Source of the DNA: Lachnospiraceae bacterium NC2004
Lineage (GTDB): Bacteria > Bacillota > Clostridia > Lachnospirales > Lachnospiraceae
Assembly: GCA_000621905.1 (NCBI GenBank)
Contig: JHXB01000004.1
Location: 2,752 to 66,751, forward strand
Length of the DNA: 64,000 bases
Direction: 5' to 3'
Below are positions 41,736-52,162 of the stretch, piece after piece. The notes under the pieces were generated by a model, which was not told the DNA's origin, did not search any database, and worked only from the letters and a program-made list of their open reading frames with translations. How positions within the stretch are numbered: position 1 is the stretch's first letter; the number at the start of each line of letters is the position of its first letter. The translations under genes were made by a program, and so were the position numbers.

Positions 41736-44700
41736 ATGGATTTTTTTGAGCGTGTCCTTGAAGAAGCAGACAGGTTTAAGCGCATCAGAAAGGCTGAGAA
41801 TAAGGGCTCTTACCCCATACAGTTAAACGGCTGCATTGATTCTCAGATATGTCATATGATGACGATGCTTGCCAAGGACAAGAAACTCAAGCTCATTGTG
41901 ACGTACAGTGAAGAGCGAGCGAGAAAATTATACGATGATTTAAGGTCATTTGATAAGAATCTAATGTTGTATCCGGCTAAGGATGCTCTGTTCTTCAGTG
42001 CGGATGTACATGGCTCAATCACGCAGTTACAGAGGCTTGAGATAATTAAAGAGATTTTGATGAACGGATCGGCAACGGTAGTTACAACTATCGATGGCGG
42101 TCTTGATCGCGTTATTCCGTTAGAGATTTATAAGAGATTTTTGATAACAGTAAATGCAGGTGATACGCTTGAATTTAAAGCTTTTGCCGAGAAGTTGGTT
42201 GAACTCGGATACGAGAAGAAGCCTATGGTTGACAATCCGGGGCAGTATGCCATAAGGGGTGGAATTATGGATATTTATCCGGTCGGAGAGGAAGCCCCTG
42301 TAAGAATCGAGCTCTGGGACGATGAAGTAGATACGATAAGATCTTTTGATGTTGATTCGCAGAGGTCGATTGAACAGCTTGATAAGGTTGATATATTTGC
42401 TGCGACTGAGATGCCGATGTTTGATCACACCAAGGTGATTGGAAGGGACTTAATTGAAGCGGAGTATGATATTGCCTATAAGCATTTTCTTGATGAGAAG
42501 AAGAACAGTGAGGCGTACAACTTAAAAGACAGTGTATCAAGGGTTCTTGACATGCTTGAGACGGATAGATTAGAGGCCGGAATAGACAGTTTCATAACAT
42601 ATTTTTATGACGAGACAGTGTCGCTACTTGACTATTTTAGCGGGGATGACGGTGTTATATTCTACGATGAACCTAGTTGGATTCTTGAGACTTTGAGCGA
42701 AAAGATTAATGAGTTCAATGTCAGTATGGACGGTAGATATAAGTTAGGCTACATTCTTGAGGGACAGAAGAATATCTACTTTGGGGAAGACGAGATAGTA
42801 AACAGAATGAAGAATGGTGCGGCTTATTATTTTAGCCGTATCGGTTATGACGAGGAGAGGCTTCCTGCAGCATTTACAGAGGAAGTTAGAGTTACGGGAA
42901 CCAATACCTACCGTAATCACATGGATATTCTCGTCAGGGACATGAAGAAGTGGCAGAAAGAGGGCTACAGGATTATGTTCCTTTCTCCGAGCTCGTCAAG
43001 AGGGCAGAGATTATGTAAGGAATTAGAAGAAAATGATATCGACGCGTATTACGCAAAAGAGCCTAAAGATGATGTTATGCCGGGTAAGACTTTGGTCACT
43101 ACAGGCAGCTTGTCAGCGGGATTTTTGTATCTTGATGAGAAGGTGGCAATCCTCTCGGAAGACGATATCATCAGGAATAAACGCAAGAGAAAGAAGCGCA
43201 TCAAACCTAGATATAAGGGAGATGTCATTAAGAACTTTGACGACTTAAACATTGGAGATTACGTTGTCCACGAGGATAGAGGTGTCGGAATATATAGAGG
43301 AATCGTTAGTCGTACATTTGACGGTGTGTCTAGCGATTACATTTCCATTGAGTATGATGGCGGAGATATGTACTACATCAACGTTAATGGAATGGACAAG
43401 GTTCAACGCTACGCCGGCGGTGAGAGCAAGAAGCCTAAGCTTAATAAGCTTGGCGGAAATGACTGGGAGAGAGTTAAGTCAAAGGTTCAAAAGCAGGTCG
43501 GTGAGATTGCGAAGGAACTTGTTGAGCTGTATGCGATAAGGCAGGAGAAGCAAGGGTTTGCCTGTGATCCTGACACGCCTTGGCAGACGGAGTTTGAGGA
43601 GATGTTCCCTTATGAGGAGACGGACGATCAGCTTAAAGCGATTGCAGAAGTCAAGGCTGACATGGAAAGCACAAGAATTATGGATAGACTTTTGTGCGGA
43701 GATGTCGGATACGGCAAGACTGAAGTGGCACTAAGAGCTGCATTTAAGGCTGTCAACAACTCAAAGCAGGTAGTTTATCTCGTGCCGACAACCGTACTTT
43801 GCGAGCAGCATTTTCAAACATTTACCGAGAGGATGAAGGACTATCCAATCAGGGTGGATATGCTCTCGAGATTCAGAACTCCTAAGCAGATTAAGGATAC
43901 GATTAAAGGTCTTGCAACAGGCGAAGTTGACATAGTGATCGCGACTCACAGAGGCTTTTCTAAGGATGTGGTTTATAAGAATCTTGGACTCCTTATCATA
44001 GATGAGGAGCAGCGTTTTGGTGTTAAGCACAAGGAGCGCATCAAGCAAATGAAGAAGGACGTCGATGTACTTACTCTTTCTGCAACACCTATCCCTAGGA
44101 CGCTTCACATGAGCCTTTCGGGAATCAGAGATATGAGTCTTTTGAGTGAGCCGCCGGTCAACCGTCGCGCGATTCAGACTTATGTTATGGATTATAACGA
44201 CGAGCTGGTTAAGGAGGCTATTAAGAGAGAGCTTGCAAGAGGCGGGCAGGTTTATTATGTCTACAATCGCGTTAAGAACATTGACGAGATGGCGGCCCGC
44301 ATAAAAGAGCTCGTTCCTCAGGCAAATGTTTTCTATGCTCATGGACAGATGAGCGAGCGTGAGCTTGAGAATGTTATGCGCGATTTTATAACAGGTAAGA
44401 TTGACGTGTTGGTTTCAACCACGATAATCGAGACGGGTATTGATATTCCGAATGTCAACACCATAATTATTCACAATTCAGATAATTTCGGTCTTTCGCA
44501 GCTTTATCAGCTGAGAGGTCGTGTAGGTAGAAGTAACAGGCAGGCGTATGCGTTCTTGCTTTACAGACGAGACAAGGTTATTAGAGAGACTGCTGAGAAG
44601 AGACTGTCGGCAATCAAGGAATTTACAGACCTTGGAAGTGGATTCAAGATAGCTATGAGAGACCTTGAAATCAGAGGCTCCGGCAATGTTTTAGGTGCAG

Positions 44701-45248
44701 AGCAGTCAGGGCAAATGCAGGCTGTAGGCTATGACCTTTACTGCAAGATGCTTAAATCTGCCATAGCTGAGATGAGAGGCGAGGCAGCTAAAGACCTTGT
44801 TGATTCTACGGTAGATATCAAGGTGAGTGCCTACATTCCTTCAAGCTATGTTCCGAGCGAGTTTCAGAAGCTTGAGCTTTACAAGCGTATTGCTAACATT
44901 TGCACAAGGGATGACCTTGAGGATATGACGGACGAGCTTATTGACAGGTACGGAGAGTTAGATGACAACGTCAAGAACTTGCTTGAGATAGCGCTTATCA
45001 AGAATGAGGCTAAAGACATCTTTATAACGAGACTTAAGGTTGATGAGAACGGTGTTGTTGTTAACCTTCACGACAAGGCTCCACTTGATATTGCCAAGAT
45101 GGAGGACATGGTTAACAAGAGCAGAGGAAAGATCAAATTCTCGTACAAGAAGGGTCTTTCGTTTACATTTAACGAGGGATACATTCCGTCCGATGATTTC
45201 ATAAGCAAATCGCGCGAGATTATGGGTAAAATAGAACAATTATATTAG
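41736..45248 (+). CDS. mfd: Transcription-repair coupling factor Mfd
   Basis: 1170 residues. N-terminal UvrB-like region with [12 protein letters not shown] and [23 protein letters not shown] polymerase interaction domain ([19 protein letters not shown], about 497-560), a RecG-like translocase with [11 protein letters not shown] (about 655) and DEEQRFGV, and a C-terminal TRCF domain. It removes stalled polymerase and recruits excision repair. The ATG is 4 bases after pth, preceded by AAGGATAGGAAG. Full length. Confidence 0.97.
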   Translation: MDFFERVLEEADRFKRIRKAENKGSYPIQLNGCIDSQICHMMTMLAKDKKLKLIVTYSEERARKLYDDLRSFDKNLMLYPAKDALFFSADVHGSITQLQRLEIIKEILMNGSATVVTTIDGGLDRVIPLEIYKRFLITVNAGDTLEFKAFAEKLVELGYEKKPMVDNPGQYAIRGGIMDIYPVGEEAPVRIELWDDEVDTIRSFDVDSQRSIEQLDKVDIFAATEMPMFDHTKVIGRDLIEAEYDIAYKHFLDEKKNSEAYNLKDSVSRVLDMLETDRLEAGIDSFITYFYDETVSLLDYFSGDDGVIFYDEPSWILETLSEKINEFNVSMDGRYKLGYILEGQKNIYFGEDEIVNRMKNGAAYYFSRIGYDEERLPAAFTEEVRVTGTNTYRNHMDILVRDMKKWQKEGYRIMFLSPSSSRGQRLCKELEENDIDAYYAKEPKDDVMPGKTLVTTGSLSAGFLYLDEKVAILSEDDIIRNKRKRKKRIKPRYKGDVIKNFDDLNIGDYVVHEDRGVGIYRGIVSRTFDGVSSDYISIEYDGGDMYYINVNGMDKVQRYAGGESKKPKLNKLGGNDWERVKSKVQKQVGEIAKELVELYAIRQEKQGFACDPDTPWQTEFEEMFPYEETDDQLKAIAEVKADMESTRIMDRLLCGDVGYGKTEVALRAAFKAVNNSKQVVYLVPTTVLCEQHFQTFTERMKDYPIRVDMLSRFRTPKQIKDTIKGLATGEVDIVIATHRGFSKDVVYKNLGLLIIDEEQRFGVKHKERIKQMKKDVDVLTLSATPIPRTLHMSLSGIRDMSLLSEPPVNRRAIQTYVMDYNDELVKEAIKRELARGGQVYYVYNRVKNIDEMAARIKELVPQANVFYAHGQMSERELENVMRDFITGKIDVLVSTTIIETGIDIPNVNTIIIHNSDNFGLSQLYQLRGRVGRSNRQAYAFLLYRRDKVIRETAEKRLSAIKEFTDLGSGFKIAMRDLEIRGSGNVLGAEQSGQMQAVGYDLYCKMLKSAIAEMRGEAAKDLVDSTVDIKVSAYIPSSYVPSEFQKLELYKRIANICTRDDLEDMTDELIDRYGELDDNVKNLLEIALIKNEAKDIFITRLKVDENGVVVNLHDKAPLDIAKMEDMVNKSRGKIKFSYKKGLSFTFNEGYIPSDDFISKSREIMGKIEQLY

Positions 45249-45257
45249 TTATATCAG

Positions 45258-45286
45258 TTGTTTTAAGGGGCATTTTATAGTATAAT
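45258..45286 (+). promoter_or_regulatory. Promoter of the foldase gene
   Basis: TTGTTT (-35) and a perfect TATAAT (-10) with 17 bp spacing, just past the mfd stop codon. Confidence 0.6.
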
Positions 45287-45327
45287 ATAGGTTGCGAATT
45301 TTTAGGTATTTTAAGGAGATTGATACT

Positions 45328-46419
45328 ATGTTTTACAAGGTTAAGAGACTGTTTGCATTTGTACTTGTTTTGGCACTTACATTCACGGTTGTTCCGGGAT
45401 GTGGTAAGAGCGAGCAGTCAGGTAAGATTGTTTTTAGCGTGGCAGGTCAGGACGTTGCACTTGATGAGGTGTGGTTCTACTGCCGTTCAGTTCAGGAATA
45501 TTATGAGTCTTATTACTCTTCAATGTTTACGAGCCCTGATGTGTGGACTTCAAGCTATCCTGTTACCAAGGATGACGGATCTACTGAGGATTCAACATTA
45601 GAAGAGATTGCCAAGCGTTCAGCTATCAAGCAGATTAGAGAGATTAAGCTTGCATACAGTCATAGAGATGATTACAATGTTTCACTTACCGAGAAAGAGA
45701 AGCAGGAAGTAGCCAAGCAGGCATCAGAGATGATGAAAAAGGTTACCAAGGAAGAGAAGAAGACCATGGGAATCAGTGAGGACACTGCTACTAAGGTGTT
45801 TACTGAGTCTATGGTAGTCGCTAAGCTTAGAAGTAAGCTCGCCGAGAAAGAGGGCGTTGAGATTTCTGATGAGGAAGCCAAGACATCTAAGATTTATTAT
45901 ATTTACTTTCCAACAAGTGCTACAGATTCTTCAGGTAACGCTGTTACCGCAAGCGACAAGAACAAGAAGCAGGCTAAGGAAGACGCTGAGAGCGCGCTTA
46001 AGAGAATCAAAGATGGCAATGATATTGCGACTGTAGCTCAGGCTTACGGTATGGGTGGAACTTCAGGCGAGATGACTATTGATGCAGATTCTAATCTTCC
46101 TGATGAGTTGAAGAAGTCAATCGAGAATTTGAAGGACGGAGAGTTGCTCGAAAAGGTTGTTTCTGCTTCGGACGGTTTTTATGTTATCAAGATGATAAAT
46201 GTTGTTGATGAGAGCGCAACTGCAGAGAAGAAGGAAGAGCTTCTTTCTAACAAAGAGCAGGAGCTTCTTTCAGACAAGATTAAAGAGTGGTCTAAGGATC
46301 AGGATTTTGATTACGACAAGGATGTTAATTGGGAGTTTATGAACGAGATTAATTTTGCAAGTGAATCTACGGTTAAGGGCTCTGGCGCGTCCGGTAATGC
46401 GTCTAAGGACTCTAAGTAA
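45328..46419 (+). CDS. PrsA-like lipoprotein foldase
   Basis: 363 residues. A lipoprotein signal ends TVVPGC (lipid Cys about 22), followed by a SurA-like N-terminal helical domain (about 35-175) and a parvulin-like domain (about 185-310; AQAYGMGGTSGEM, LPDELKKSIENLKDGELLEKVV, GFYVIKMINV). The parvulin catalytic residues are poorly conserved, so it may act only as a chaperone. ATG 45328 follows AAGGAG; the lipobox position supports it. The rhamnose genes start 12 bases downstream. Confidence 0.85.
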   Translation: MFYKVKRLFAFVLVLALTFTVVPGCGKSEQSGKIVFSVAGQDVALDEVWFYCRSVQEYYESYYSSMFTSPDVWTSSYPVTKDDGSTEDSTLEEIAKRSAIKQIREIKLAYSHRDDYNVSLTEKEKQEVAKQASEMMKKVTKEEKKTMGISEDTATKVFTESMVVAKLRSKLAEKEGVEISDEEAKTSKIYYIYFPTSATDSSGNAVTASDKNKKQAKEDAESALKRIKDGNDIATVAQAYGMGGTSGEMTIDADSNLPDELKKSIENLKDGELLEKVVSASDGFYVIKMINVVDESATAEKKEELLSNKEQELLSDKIKEWSKDQDFDYDKDVNWEFMNEINFASESTVKGSGASGNASKDSK

Positions 46420-46431
46420 GGAGGACATTAC

Positions 46432-47316
46432 ATGAAGGGTATTATTCTTGCGGGAGGTAGCGGTACCAGACTTTATCCGCTTACGATGGTTACATCTAAA
46501 CAACTTTTGCCGATTTATGATAAGCCGATGATTTATTATCCGTTGTCTGTTCTTATGAATGCGGGGATAAGAGATATCCTTATCATTTCTACGCCTACCG
46601 ATACGAGAAGGTTTGAAGAGCTTTTGGGAGATGGTCATCAGTTTGGAATTAACTTGACATACAAGATTCAGGAGAGTCCTGACGGACTTGCACAGGCATT
46701 TATAATCGGTGATGAGTTTATTGGTGATGATTCTGTTGCGATGATACTTGGCGATAACATTTTCCACGGACACGGGCTTAATGACTGCCTTAAGAGAGCG
46801 GTTGCCAATGAGTCGGGAGCTACTGTTTTTGGATATTATGTTGATGATCCTGAGAGATTTGGTATCGTTGAATTTGATGCTGAGGGCAAGGCGATTTCAA
46901 TCGAGGAGAAGCCGGAGCATCCTAAGAGTAATTACTGTGTAACCGGACTTTATTTCTACGATAACAGGGTTGTTGAATTTGCCAAGAATCTTAAGCCTTC
47001 TAAGCGTGGAGAGCTTGAGATTACAGACCTTAACAGCATTTACCTCGATATGGGTGAGCTTAATGTTGAGGTGCTCGGTCAGGGCTTTACCTGGCTTGAT
47101 ACCGGAACTCATGAGTCTTTGGTTGATGCCACTAATTTTGTTAAGACGATAGAGACTCACCAGCACAGAAAGATTGCGTGCCTTGAAGAGATTGCATATC
47201 TTAATGGGTGGATTAACAGAGAAGATCTTTTAAGAACTTACGAGACATTGAAGAAGAATCAGTACGGAGAGTATCTTAAGGATATAATCGACGGCAAGTA
47301 CTTGAGTGAGAAGTAA
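46432..47316 (+). CDS. rfbA: Glucose-1-phosphate thymidylyltransferase
   Basis: 294 residues with [52 protein letters not shown] and [10 protein letters not shown], the RmlA signature. It makes dTDP-glucose from dTTP and glucose-1-P, the first step to dTDP-L-rhamnose for wall polysaccharides. GGAGG precedes the ATG. First of four genes in the order A-D-C-B. Confidence 0.97.
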   Translation: MKGIILAGGSGTRLYPLTMVTSKQLLPIYDKPMIYYPLSVLMNAGIRDILIISTPTDTRRFEELLGDGHQFGINLTYKIQESPDGLAQAFIIGDEFIGDDSVAMILGDNIFHGHGLNDCLKRAVANESGATVFGYYVDDPERFGIVEFDAEGKAISIEEKPEHPKSNYCVTGLYFYDNRVVEFAKNLKPSKRGELEITDLNSIYLDMGELNVEVLGQGFTWLDTGTHESLVDATNFVKTIETHQHRKIACLEEIAYLNGWINREDLLRTYETLKKNQYGEYLKDIIDGKYLSEK

Positions 47317-47329
47317 TCGGAGGAATGCT

Positions 47330-48178
47330 ATGAAGGCATTGGTCACAGGTGTCAAAGGCCAATTAGGCTATGACGTTATGAAAGTATTAGAGGCGCGAGG
47401 CTATGAGGGCGTCGGTGTTGATGTTGAGGATATGGATATTACTGATGAGGCAGCGGTCAGACGCGTGATTGGTGAGGTCAAGCCTGATGTCATAGTTCAC
47501 TGTGCTGCATACACTGCAGTTGATGCAGCGGAAGATAATGTTGAATTATGCAGAAAGATTAATGTTGACGGAACCCTTAACATTGCTAAACAGGCCAAAG
47601 AGCTTGATGCCAAGATGATATACATAAGCACTGATTATGTGTTTAACGGTCAGGGTGAGGAGCCTTGGGAGCCGGATGATCCTAACAAGGAGCCGCTTAA
47701 TGTTTACGGTCAGAGTAAGTATGATGGTGAGCTTGCGGTTATCAATACGCTTGATAAGTATTATATTGTGCGTATTTCGTGGGTGTTCGGAGAGAATGGC
47801 AAGAACTTTGTAAAGACTATGTTAAGAGTCGGCAAGGAGAAGGGCGTTGCCAAGGTTGTAGACGATCAGATTGGATCGCCTACCTACACAGCAGATCTTG
47901 CCGAGCTTTTGGTTGATATGGCTGAGCGTGAAGAGTATGGTACATATCATGCAACCAACGAAGGACTTTGCAGTTGGTATGAATTTACCAAGGAGATATA
48001 TAAGCAAGCGGGGCTAGATGTGGATTTGAGCCCATGTTCAAGCGATGAATTCCCTGCCAAGGCCAATAGACCTTCCAATTCAAGGATGTCTAAGGATAAG
48101 CTTGAGAAGCATGGATTTAAGAGACTTCCGAGCTGGCAGGATGCATTGTCGAGATTTTTAAAATGTATTGAGTACTAA
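47330..48178 (+). CDS. rfbD: dTDP-4-dehydrorhamnose reductase
   Basis: 282 residues: Rossmann GVKGQLGYDV, a short-chain dehydrogenase STDYVFNG and YGQSKYDGE (Tyr-Lys), ending in the RmlD pattern NRPSNSRMSKDKL. It makes dTDP-L-rhamnose in the last step. ATG 47330 is 7 bases after CGGAGGA; an earlier start would overlap rfbA. Confidence 0.96.
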   Translation: MKALVTGVKGQLGYDVMKVLEARGYEGVGVDVEDMDITDEAAVRRVIGEVKPDVIVHCAAYTAVDAAEDNVELCRKINVDGTLNIAKQAKELDAKMIYISTDYVFNGQGEEPWEPDDPNKEPLNVYGQSKYDGELAVINTLDKYYIVRISWVFGENGKNFVKTMLRVGKEKGVAKVVDDQIGSPTYTADLAELLVDMAEREEYGTYHATNEGLCSWYEFTKEIYKQAGLDVDLSPCSSDEFPAKANRPSNSRMSKDKLEKHGFKRLPSWQDALSRFLKCIEY

Positions 48179-48188
48179 GGAGACTATC

Positions 48189-48755
48189 ATGGGAAAGATT
48201 AAAGTTACAAGATGCGACATTGAGGGATTATGTGTAATAGAGCCTACAGTCTTTAAGGACGAGAGAGGTTATTTTGTAGAGACATACAATCACAATGATT
48301 TTGAGGCTGAAGGTCTTGATATGACATTTGTCCAGGACAATCAATCAATGTCAACCAAGGGTGTTTTAAGAGGATTGCATTTTCAGAAAGAATACGCGCA
48401 GGGCAAGCTCGTCAGAGTTGTTGACGGCGAGGTGTTTGATGTTGCTGTTGACTTAAGAGAGGGCTCACCTACTCTTGGTAAGTGGTTTGGAGTAAGATTA
48501 TCATCCGAGAATCAGAAGCAGTTTTATATTCCTAAAGGATTTGCCCACGGCTTTATAGTTCTTTCGGACATAGCTGTATTTGCATACAAATGCACAGATT
48601 TTTATCATCCCGGAGATGAGGGAGGACTTAAATTTGACGACCCTGATATCGGCGTTGACTGGCCTATTCCCGAGGGGATGACTAAGGATGATTTAATCAT
48701 TTCCGAAAAGGACACCAAGTGGAGCGGAATTAAAGAGTATCTAGCTAGGAGGTAG
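48189..48755 (+). CDS. rfbC: dTDP-4-dehydrorhamnose 3,5-epimerase
   Basis: 188 residues, a cupin with DERGYFVETYN, FVQDNQSMSTKGVLRGLHFQ (with the catalytic His), VRVVDGEVFDVAVDLR and FYIPKGFAHGF. It epimerises C3 and C5 of the 4-keto sugar. AAGGAG before ATG 48189. Confidence 0.97.
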   Translation: MGKIKVTRCDIEGLCVIEPTVFKDERGYFVETYNHNDFEAEGLDMTFVQDNQSMSTKGVLRGLHFQKEYAQGKLVRVVDGEVFDVAVDLREGSPTLGKWFGVRLSSENQKQFYIPKGFAHGFIVLSDIAVFAYKCTDFYHPGDEGGLKFDDPDIGVDWPIPEGMTKDDLIISEKDTKWSGIKEYLARR

Positions 48756-48756
48756 T

Positions 48757-49776
48757 ATGAAAGTATTAGTTACCGGCGGCGCCGGATTTATCGGAGGCAA
48801 TTTTGTACACCATATGGTGAACAAGTATCCTGATTACGAGATAGTTAACCTTGATCTTTTGACATACGCGGGCAACCTTGAGACCCTTAAGCCGGTTGAA
48901 GATAAGCCTAATTATAAGTTTGTTAAAGGCGATATTGCCGATAGAAAGTTTATATTTGATTTATTTGAGAAAGAGAAGTTTGACATAGTTGTCAATTTCG
49001 CTGCGGAGTCTCATGTTGACAGATCTATTGAGAATCCGGAGATTTTTGTTAAGACCAATGTATTAGGTACGACTACACTTCTTGATGCATCTAAGGAGTA
49101 TGGTGTTAAGAGATATCATCAGGTGTCAACTGACGAGGTTTATGGAGACCTTCCTCTTGACAGACCTGACTTGTTCTTCACTGAGGAGACACCTCTTCAC
49201 ACATCAAGTCCTTATTCATCGAGCAAGGCGAGTGCGGACCTTTTTGTTATGGCATATTACAGGACATTTGGTTTGCCTGTCACTATATCAAGATGCTCTA
49301 ACAACTACGGGCCTTATCATTTCCCTGAGAAGCTTATTCCTCTTATGATAAGCAGAGCGCTTAATGATGAGTCGCTTCCTGTATATGGTAAGGGTGAGAA
49401 TGTCAGAGACTGGCTTCATGTTCACGATCACTGTGAAGCTATTGATCTTATTATTCACAATGGCAAGGTTGGAGAGGTTTATAATGTCGGCGGACATAAC
49501 GAGAGAACCAATCTTGAAGTTGTTAAGACTGTTCTTAAGGCGCTTGGTAAACCTGAGAGTCTTATCACTTATGTTACAGACAGACCGGGACATGACCTTC
49601 GCTATGCGATTGATCCAACCAAGTTAGAGACTGAACTTGGATGGAAACCACAGTATACATTTGATACCGGTATTGAGATGACGATAGAGTGGTATTTAAA
49701 TAACCGCGAGTGGTGGGAGAATATCATTTCAGGAGAGTACAAGAACTACTTTGAGAAGATGTATGGTAACAGATAG
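48757..49776 (+). CDS. rfbB: dTDP-glucose 4,6-dehydratase
   Basis: 339 residues: GGAGFIGGNFVHHM nucleotide loop, AAESHVDRSI, STDEVYGDL and YSSSKASADLFV (Tyr-Lys), RCSNNYGPYHFPEKLIP and RPGHDLRYAID. It makes the 4-keto-6-deoxy intermediate. The ATG is 1 base after the rfbC stop with AGGAGG overlapping. It completes the pathway. Confidence 0.97.
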   Translation: MKVLVTGGAGFIGGNFVHHMVNKYPDYEIVNLDLLTYAGNLETLKPVEDKPNYKFVKGDIADRKFIFDLFEKEKFDIVVNFAAESHVDRSIENPEIFVKTNVLGTTTLLDASKEYGVKRYHQVSTDEVYGDLPLDRPDLFFTEETPLHTSSPYSSSKASADLFVMAYYRTFGLPVTISRCSNNYGPYHFPEKLIPLMISRALNDESLPVYGKGENVRDWLHVHDHCEAIDLIIHNGKVGEVYNVGGHNERTNLEVVKTVLKALGKPESLITYVTDRPGHDLRYAIDPTKLETELGWKPQYTFDTGIEMTIEWYLNNREWWENIISGEYKNYFEKMYGNR

Positions 49777-49798
49777 TTAGTTTCGCAGTATATATTTG

Positions 49799-49830
49799 TA
49801 GAGCGTATATATCTAGATATATACACTCTA
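49799..49830. repeat. 32 bp near-perfect palindrome after rfbB
   Basis: Within TAGAG ... CTCTA lies GTATATATCTAGATATATAC (49805-49824), a perfect 20 bp palindrome; only one base pair of the 32 bp is mismatched. No T-run follows. It is between rfbB and the GH9 gene and may be an operator or a hairpin end. Confidence 0.7.
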
Positions 49831-49898
49831 AATATTCCTGCTCTTTGCAGAGAATGTGGATGGTTTTTAGTTGTTAGTATGGTTAGGAGGGTAATTGA

Positions 49899-52151
49899 AT
49901 GAGAAAATGGCTTGCGTGGGTTATGTGCATGACACTGGTGTTTAGTTTGGCCGGATGTGGCAAGAGCAATTCGTCTTCAAGTAAAGCGGATGCCACTGAA
50001 GAAGGGGCTACCGAGGAATTAGCAAGCGCATCTAGTGACAATATGATCATGAACGGTGATTTCTCTGATGGCACAGTTGGCAAATGGAGCACTTATACCA
50101 ACGGTGGAGACGCTTCTCTTTCTGTTAAGGATGGCGAGATGGCTATCCACATACTAAGACCGGGAACGCTTGATTATGCAGTTCAGGCGTACTATGATGG
50201 ATTTGCTTTAGACAGTGGATGTAAGTATGATTTTTCATTTGACGTACACTCTGATGTAGACAGATTTGGCGAGTGGAGAATGCAGATTAACGGTGGAGAT
50301 TACCACGCATACACCTCTGATATTGTGGAGATTAAGAATGATGTATCTCATGTTCAGATGGAATTCGAGATGACAGAGGCGTCTGATCCGGCTCCGAGAT
50401 TATGTCTTAATCTTGGTATGGTTGAAGGATGTCCTAGCGATCTTGGAGAGCATACGGTTTATGTTGATAATTTCGACCTTCACTTGGTTGATGACTCTAA
50501 TAAAGCTGCTGACGTAGAGGAAGTTGAGAAGCCTGACATCAATGTCAATCAGTTAGGATATAAGATCGGTGATGTTAAGAAGGCGGTTGTAAGAGGTGAT
50601 GACCTTAGCGGCAAGGCATTTAAGGTTGTCAATATCGATACCGAAGAGACAGCGTTTGAAGGTAAGTTATCAGATGAGCAGCCTAATCCTACGAGTGGCG
50701 AGACGGTTGCGATAGCTGATTTTTCAGATGTTAAGGAAGGCGGTAAGTATAAGGTTGTTACCGATGATTTCGGAGAGTCTTATGAATTTGAAATCGGAGA
50801 CGATGTATATGACAGCCTTGCTGCTAAGACATTACAGTGGTTTTATTCACAGAGATGTGAGTGTGCAACCGATAAGAATACAGTCGGAGATTTCGCACAT
50901 GACGCGTGCCATACAGGTAAGGCTAAGTTATATGGTACTGATAAAGTTATAGATGTTGAGAAAGGCTGGCATGACGCCGGTGATTACGGAAGATATGTTG
51001 TTGCAGGTGCTAAGGCTGCTTACGATCTCTTAGATGCATTTGAGAATAACAGAGAAAAGTTTGATGATGATCTTGGAATGCCGTACAGTGGTAATAAGAT
51101 TCCTGATATTCTTGATGAAGTAAAGTATGAGCTTGATTTCATGGTTTCTATGCAGGCTAAGGACGGAGGAGTTTATCACAAGGTTACTACGGCAGCATTT
51201 GCAGACGCAGTAATGCCAGATAAAGTCGACGCAGATCTTGTTGTGTGCCCTGTATCTAATACAGCTACCGGGGCTTGCGCGGCTGTTATGGCTAAGGCGG
51301 CAAGACTTATCAGAGGTTACGATAAAGAAGCATATTTTAAGTATAGAAGTTGTGCTGAGAAAGCGGAAGAATATCTAAAGAAGCATGTCAACGATTCGGG
51401 ATTTAAGAATCCTGAGGATGTGACAACAGGTGAGTATCCTGATGAAAATGCGATGGATGAGCTTTTTTGGTCGCTTTCTGAACTTGTTAAGATGTGTCAG
51501 GCAGATAACGATAATGAAGCTGCCAACAAGTATCTTAAGGACATCAAGGATCTTGTTAAGGTTAAGAGTTCGACAAGTGGTATGGGATGGCAAGGAGTTG
51601 GCTACTATGCAGCATTTACCTATCTTTCATGCGATGGAATAGACAGCAAAGTCAAGAAGGATACAGAGGATTACCTTGACTATGCAAGAGAGAATATAAT
51701 TAAGAATATCAACGATGACGGATATCAATCTGCTATGGGTGAGACATATTACTGGGGAAGTAACATGTCTATACTGAATAACGGAATGTTTCTTATGAAG
51801 AGTGCGGCGCTTGATGAATCTAAGAAAGACGAGTATTCTGAACTTGCTAAAGAGCAGATTAATTATGTGCTTGGTAAGAATGCCACAAGTTATTGTTATG
51901 TTACGGGATTTGGATCGTTATGCCCTGAGAATCCGCACCACAGACCTTCTCAGTCAGTAGGCAAGGCATATCCGGGTATGATCGTCGGAGGTGCTAATTC
52001 TAACTTAGAAGATCCTTATGCCAAGGCAACACTTAACAAGGTTGCGGCAGCTAAGTGCTACGTTGACAATGTACAGAGTTACTCATGTAATGAGGTTACA
52101 ATATACTGGAACTCACCACTTGTTAATCTATTAAGTTATTATACTGACTAA
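49899..52151 (+). CDS. GH9 cellulase lipoprotein
   Basis: 750 residues. Lipobox SLAGC (Cys about 20), Ser-rich linker, CBM4/9-type carbohydrate-binding domain (about 48-200, NMIMNGDFSDGTVGKW), the GH9 N-terminal Ig-like domain (INVNQLGYK, about 210-300) and the GH9 (alpha/alpha)6 catalytic domain. WHDAGDYGR carries the two Asp (359, 362), ENPHHRPS the His and NEVTIYWNSPLV the catalytic Glu about 732. It should cleave beta-1,4-glucan at the cell surface. Start: ATG 49899 after AGGAGGG. It fits a plant-fibre degrader. Confidence 0.93.
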   Translation: MRKWLAWVMCMTLVFSLAGCGKSNSSSSKADATEEGATEELASASSDNMIMNGDFSDGTVGKWSTYTNGGDASLSVKDGEMAIHILRPGTLDYAVQAYYDGFALDSGCKYDFSFDVHSDVDRFGEWRMQINGGDYHAYTSDIVEIKNDVSHVQMEFEMTEASDPAPRLCLNLGMVEGCPSDLGEHTVYVDNFDLHLVDDSNKAADVEEVEKPDINVNQLGYKIGDVKKAVVRGDDLSGKAFKVVNIDTEETAFEGKLSDEQPNPTSGETVAIADFSDVKEGGKYKVVTDDFGESYEFEIGDDVYDSLAAKTLQWFYSQRCECATDKNTVGDFAHDACHTGKAKLYGTDKVIDVEKGWHDAGDYGRYVVAGAKAAYDLLDAFENNREKFDDDLGMPYSGNKIPDILDEVKYELDFMVSMQAKDGGVYHKVTTAAFADAVMPDKVDADLVVCPVSNTATGACAAVMAKAARLIRGYDKEAYFKYRSCAEKAEEYLKKHVNDSGFKNPEDVTTGEYPDENAMDELFWSLSELVKMCQADNDNEAANKYLKDIKDLVKVKSSTSGMGWQGVGYYAAFTYLSCDGIDSKVKKDTEDYLDYARENIIKNINDDGYQSAMGETYYWGSNMSILNNGMFLMKSAALDESKKDEYSELAKEQINYVLGKNATSYCYVTGFGSLCPENPHHRPSQSVGKAYPGMIVGGANSNLEDPYAKATLNKVAAAKCYVDNVQSYSCNEVTIYWNSPLVNLLSYYTD

Positions 52152-52162
52152 GGAGTGTCTTT

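Noticed and set aside
43761-44342. Minus-strand frame of 193 codons inside mfd
   Set aside because: It is opposite the conserved helicase core of mfd and has no own signals.
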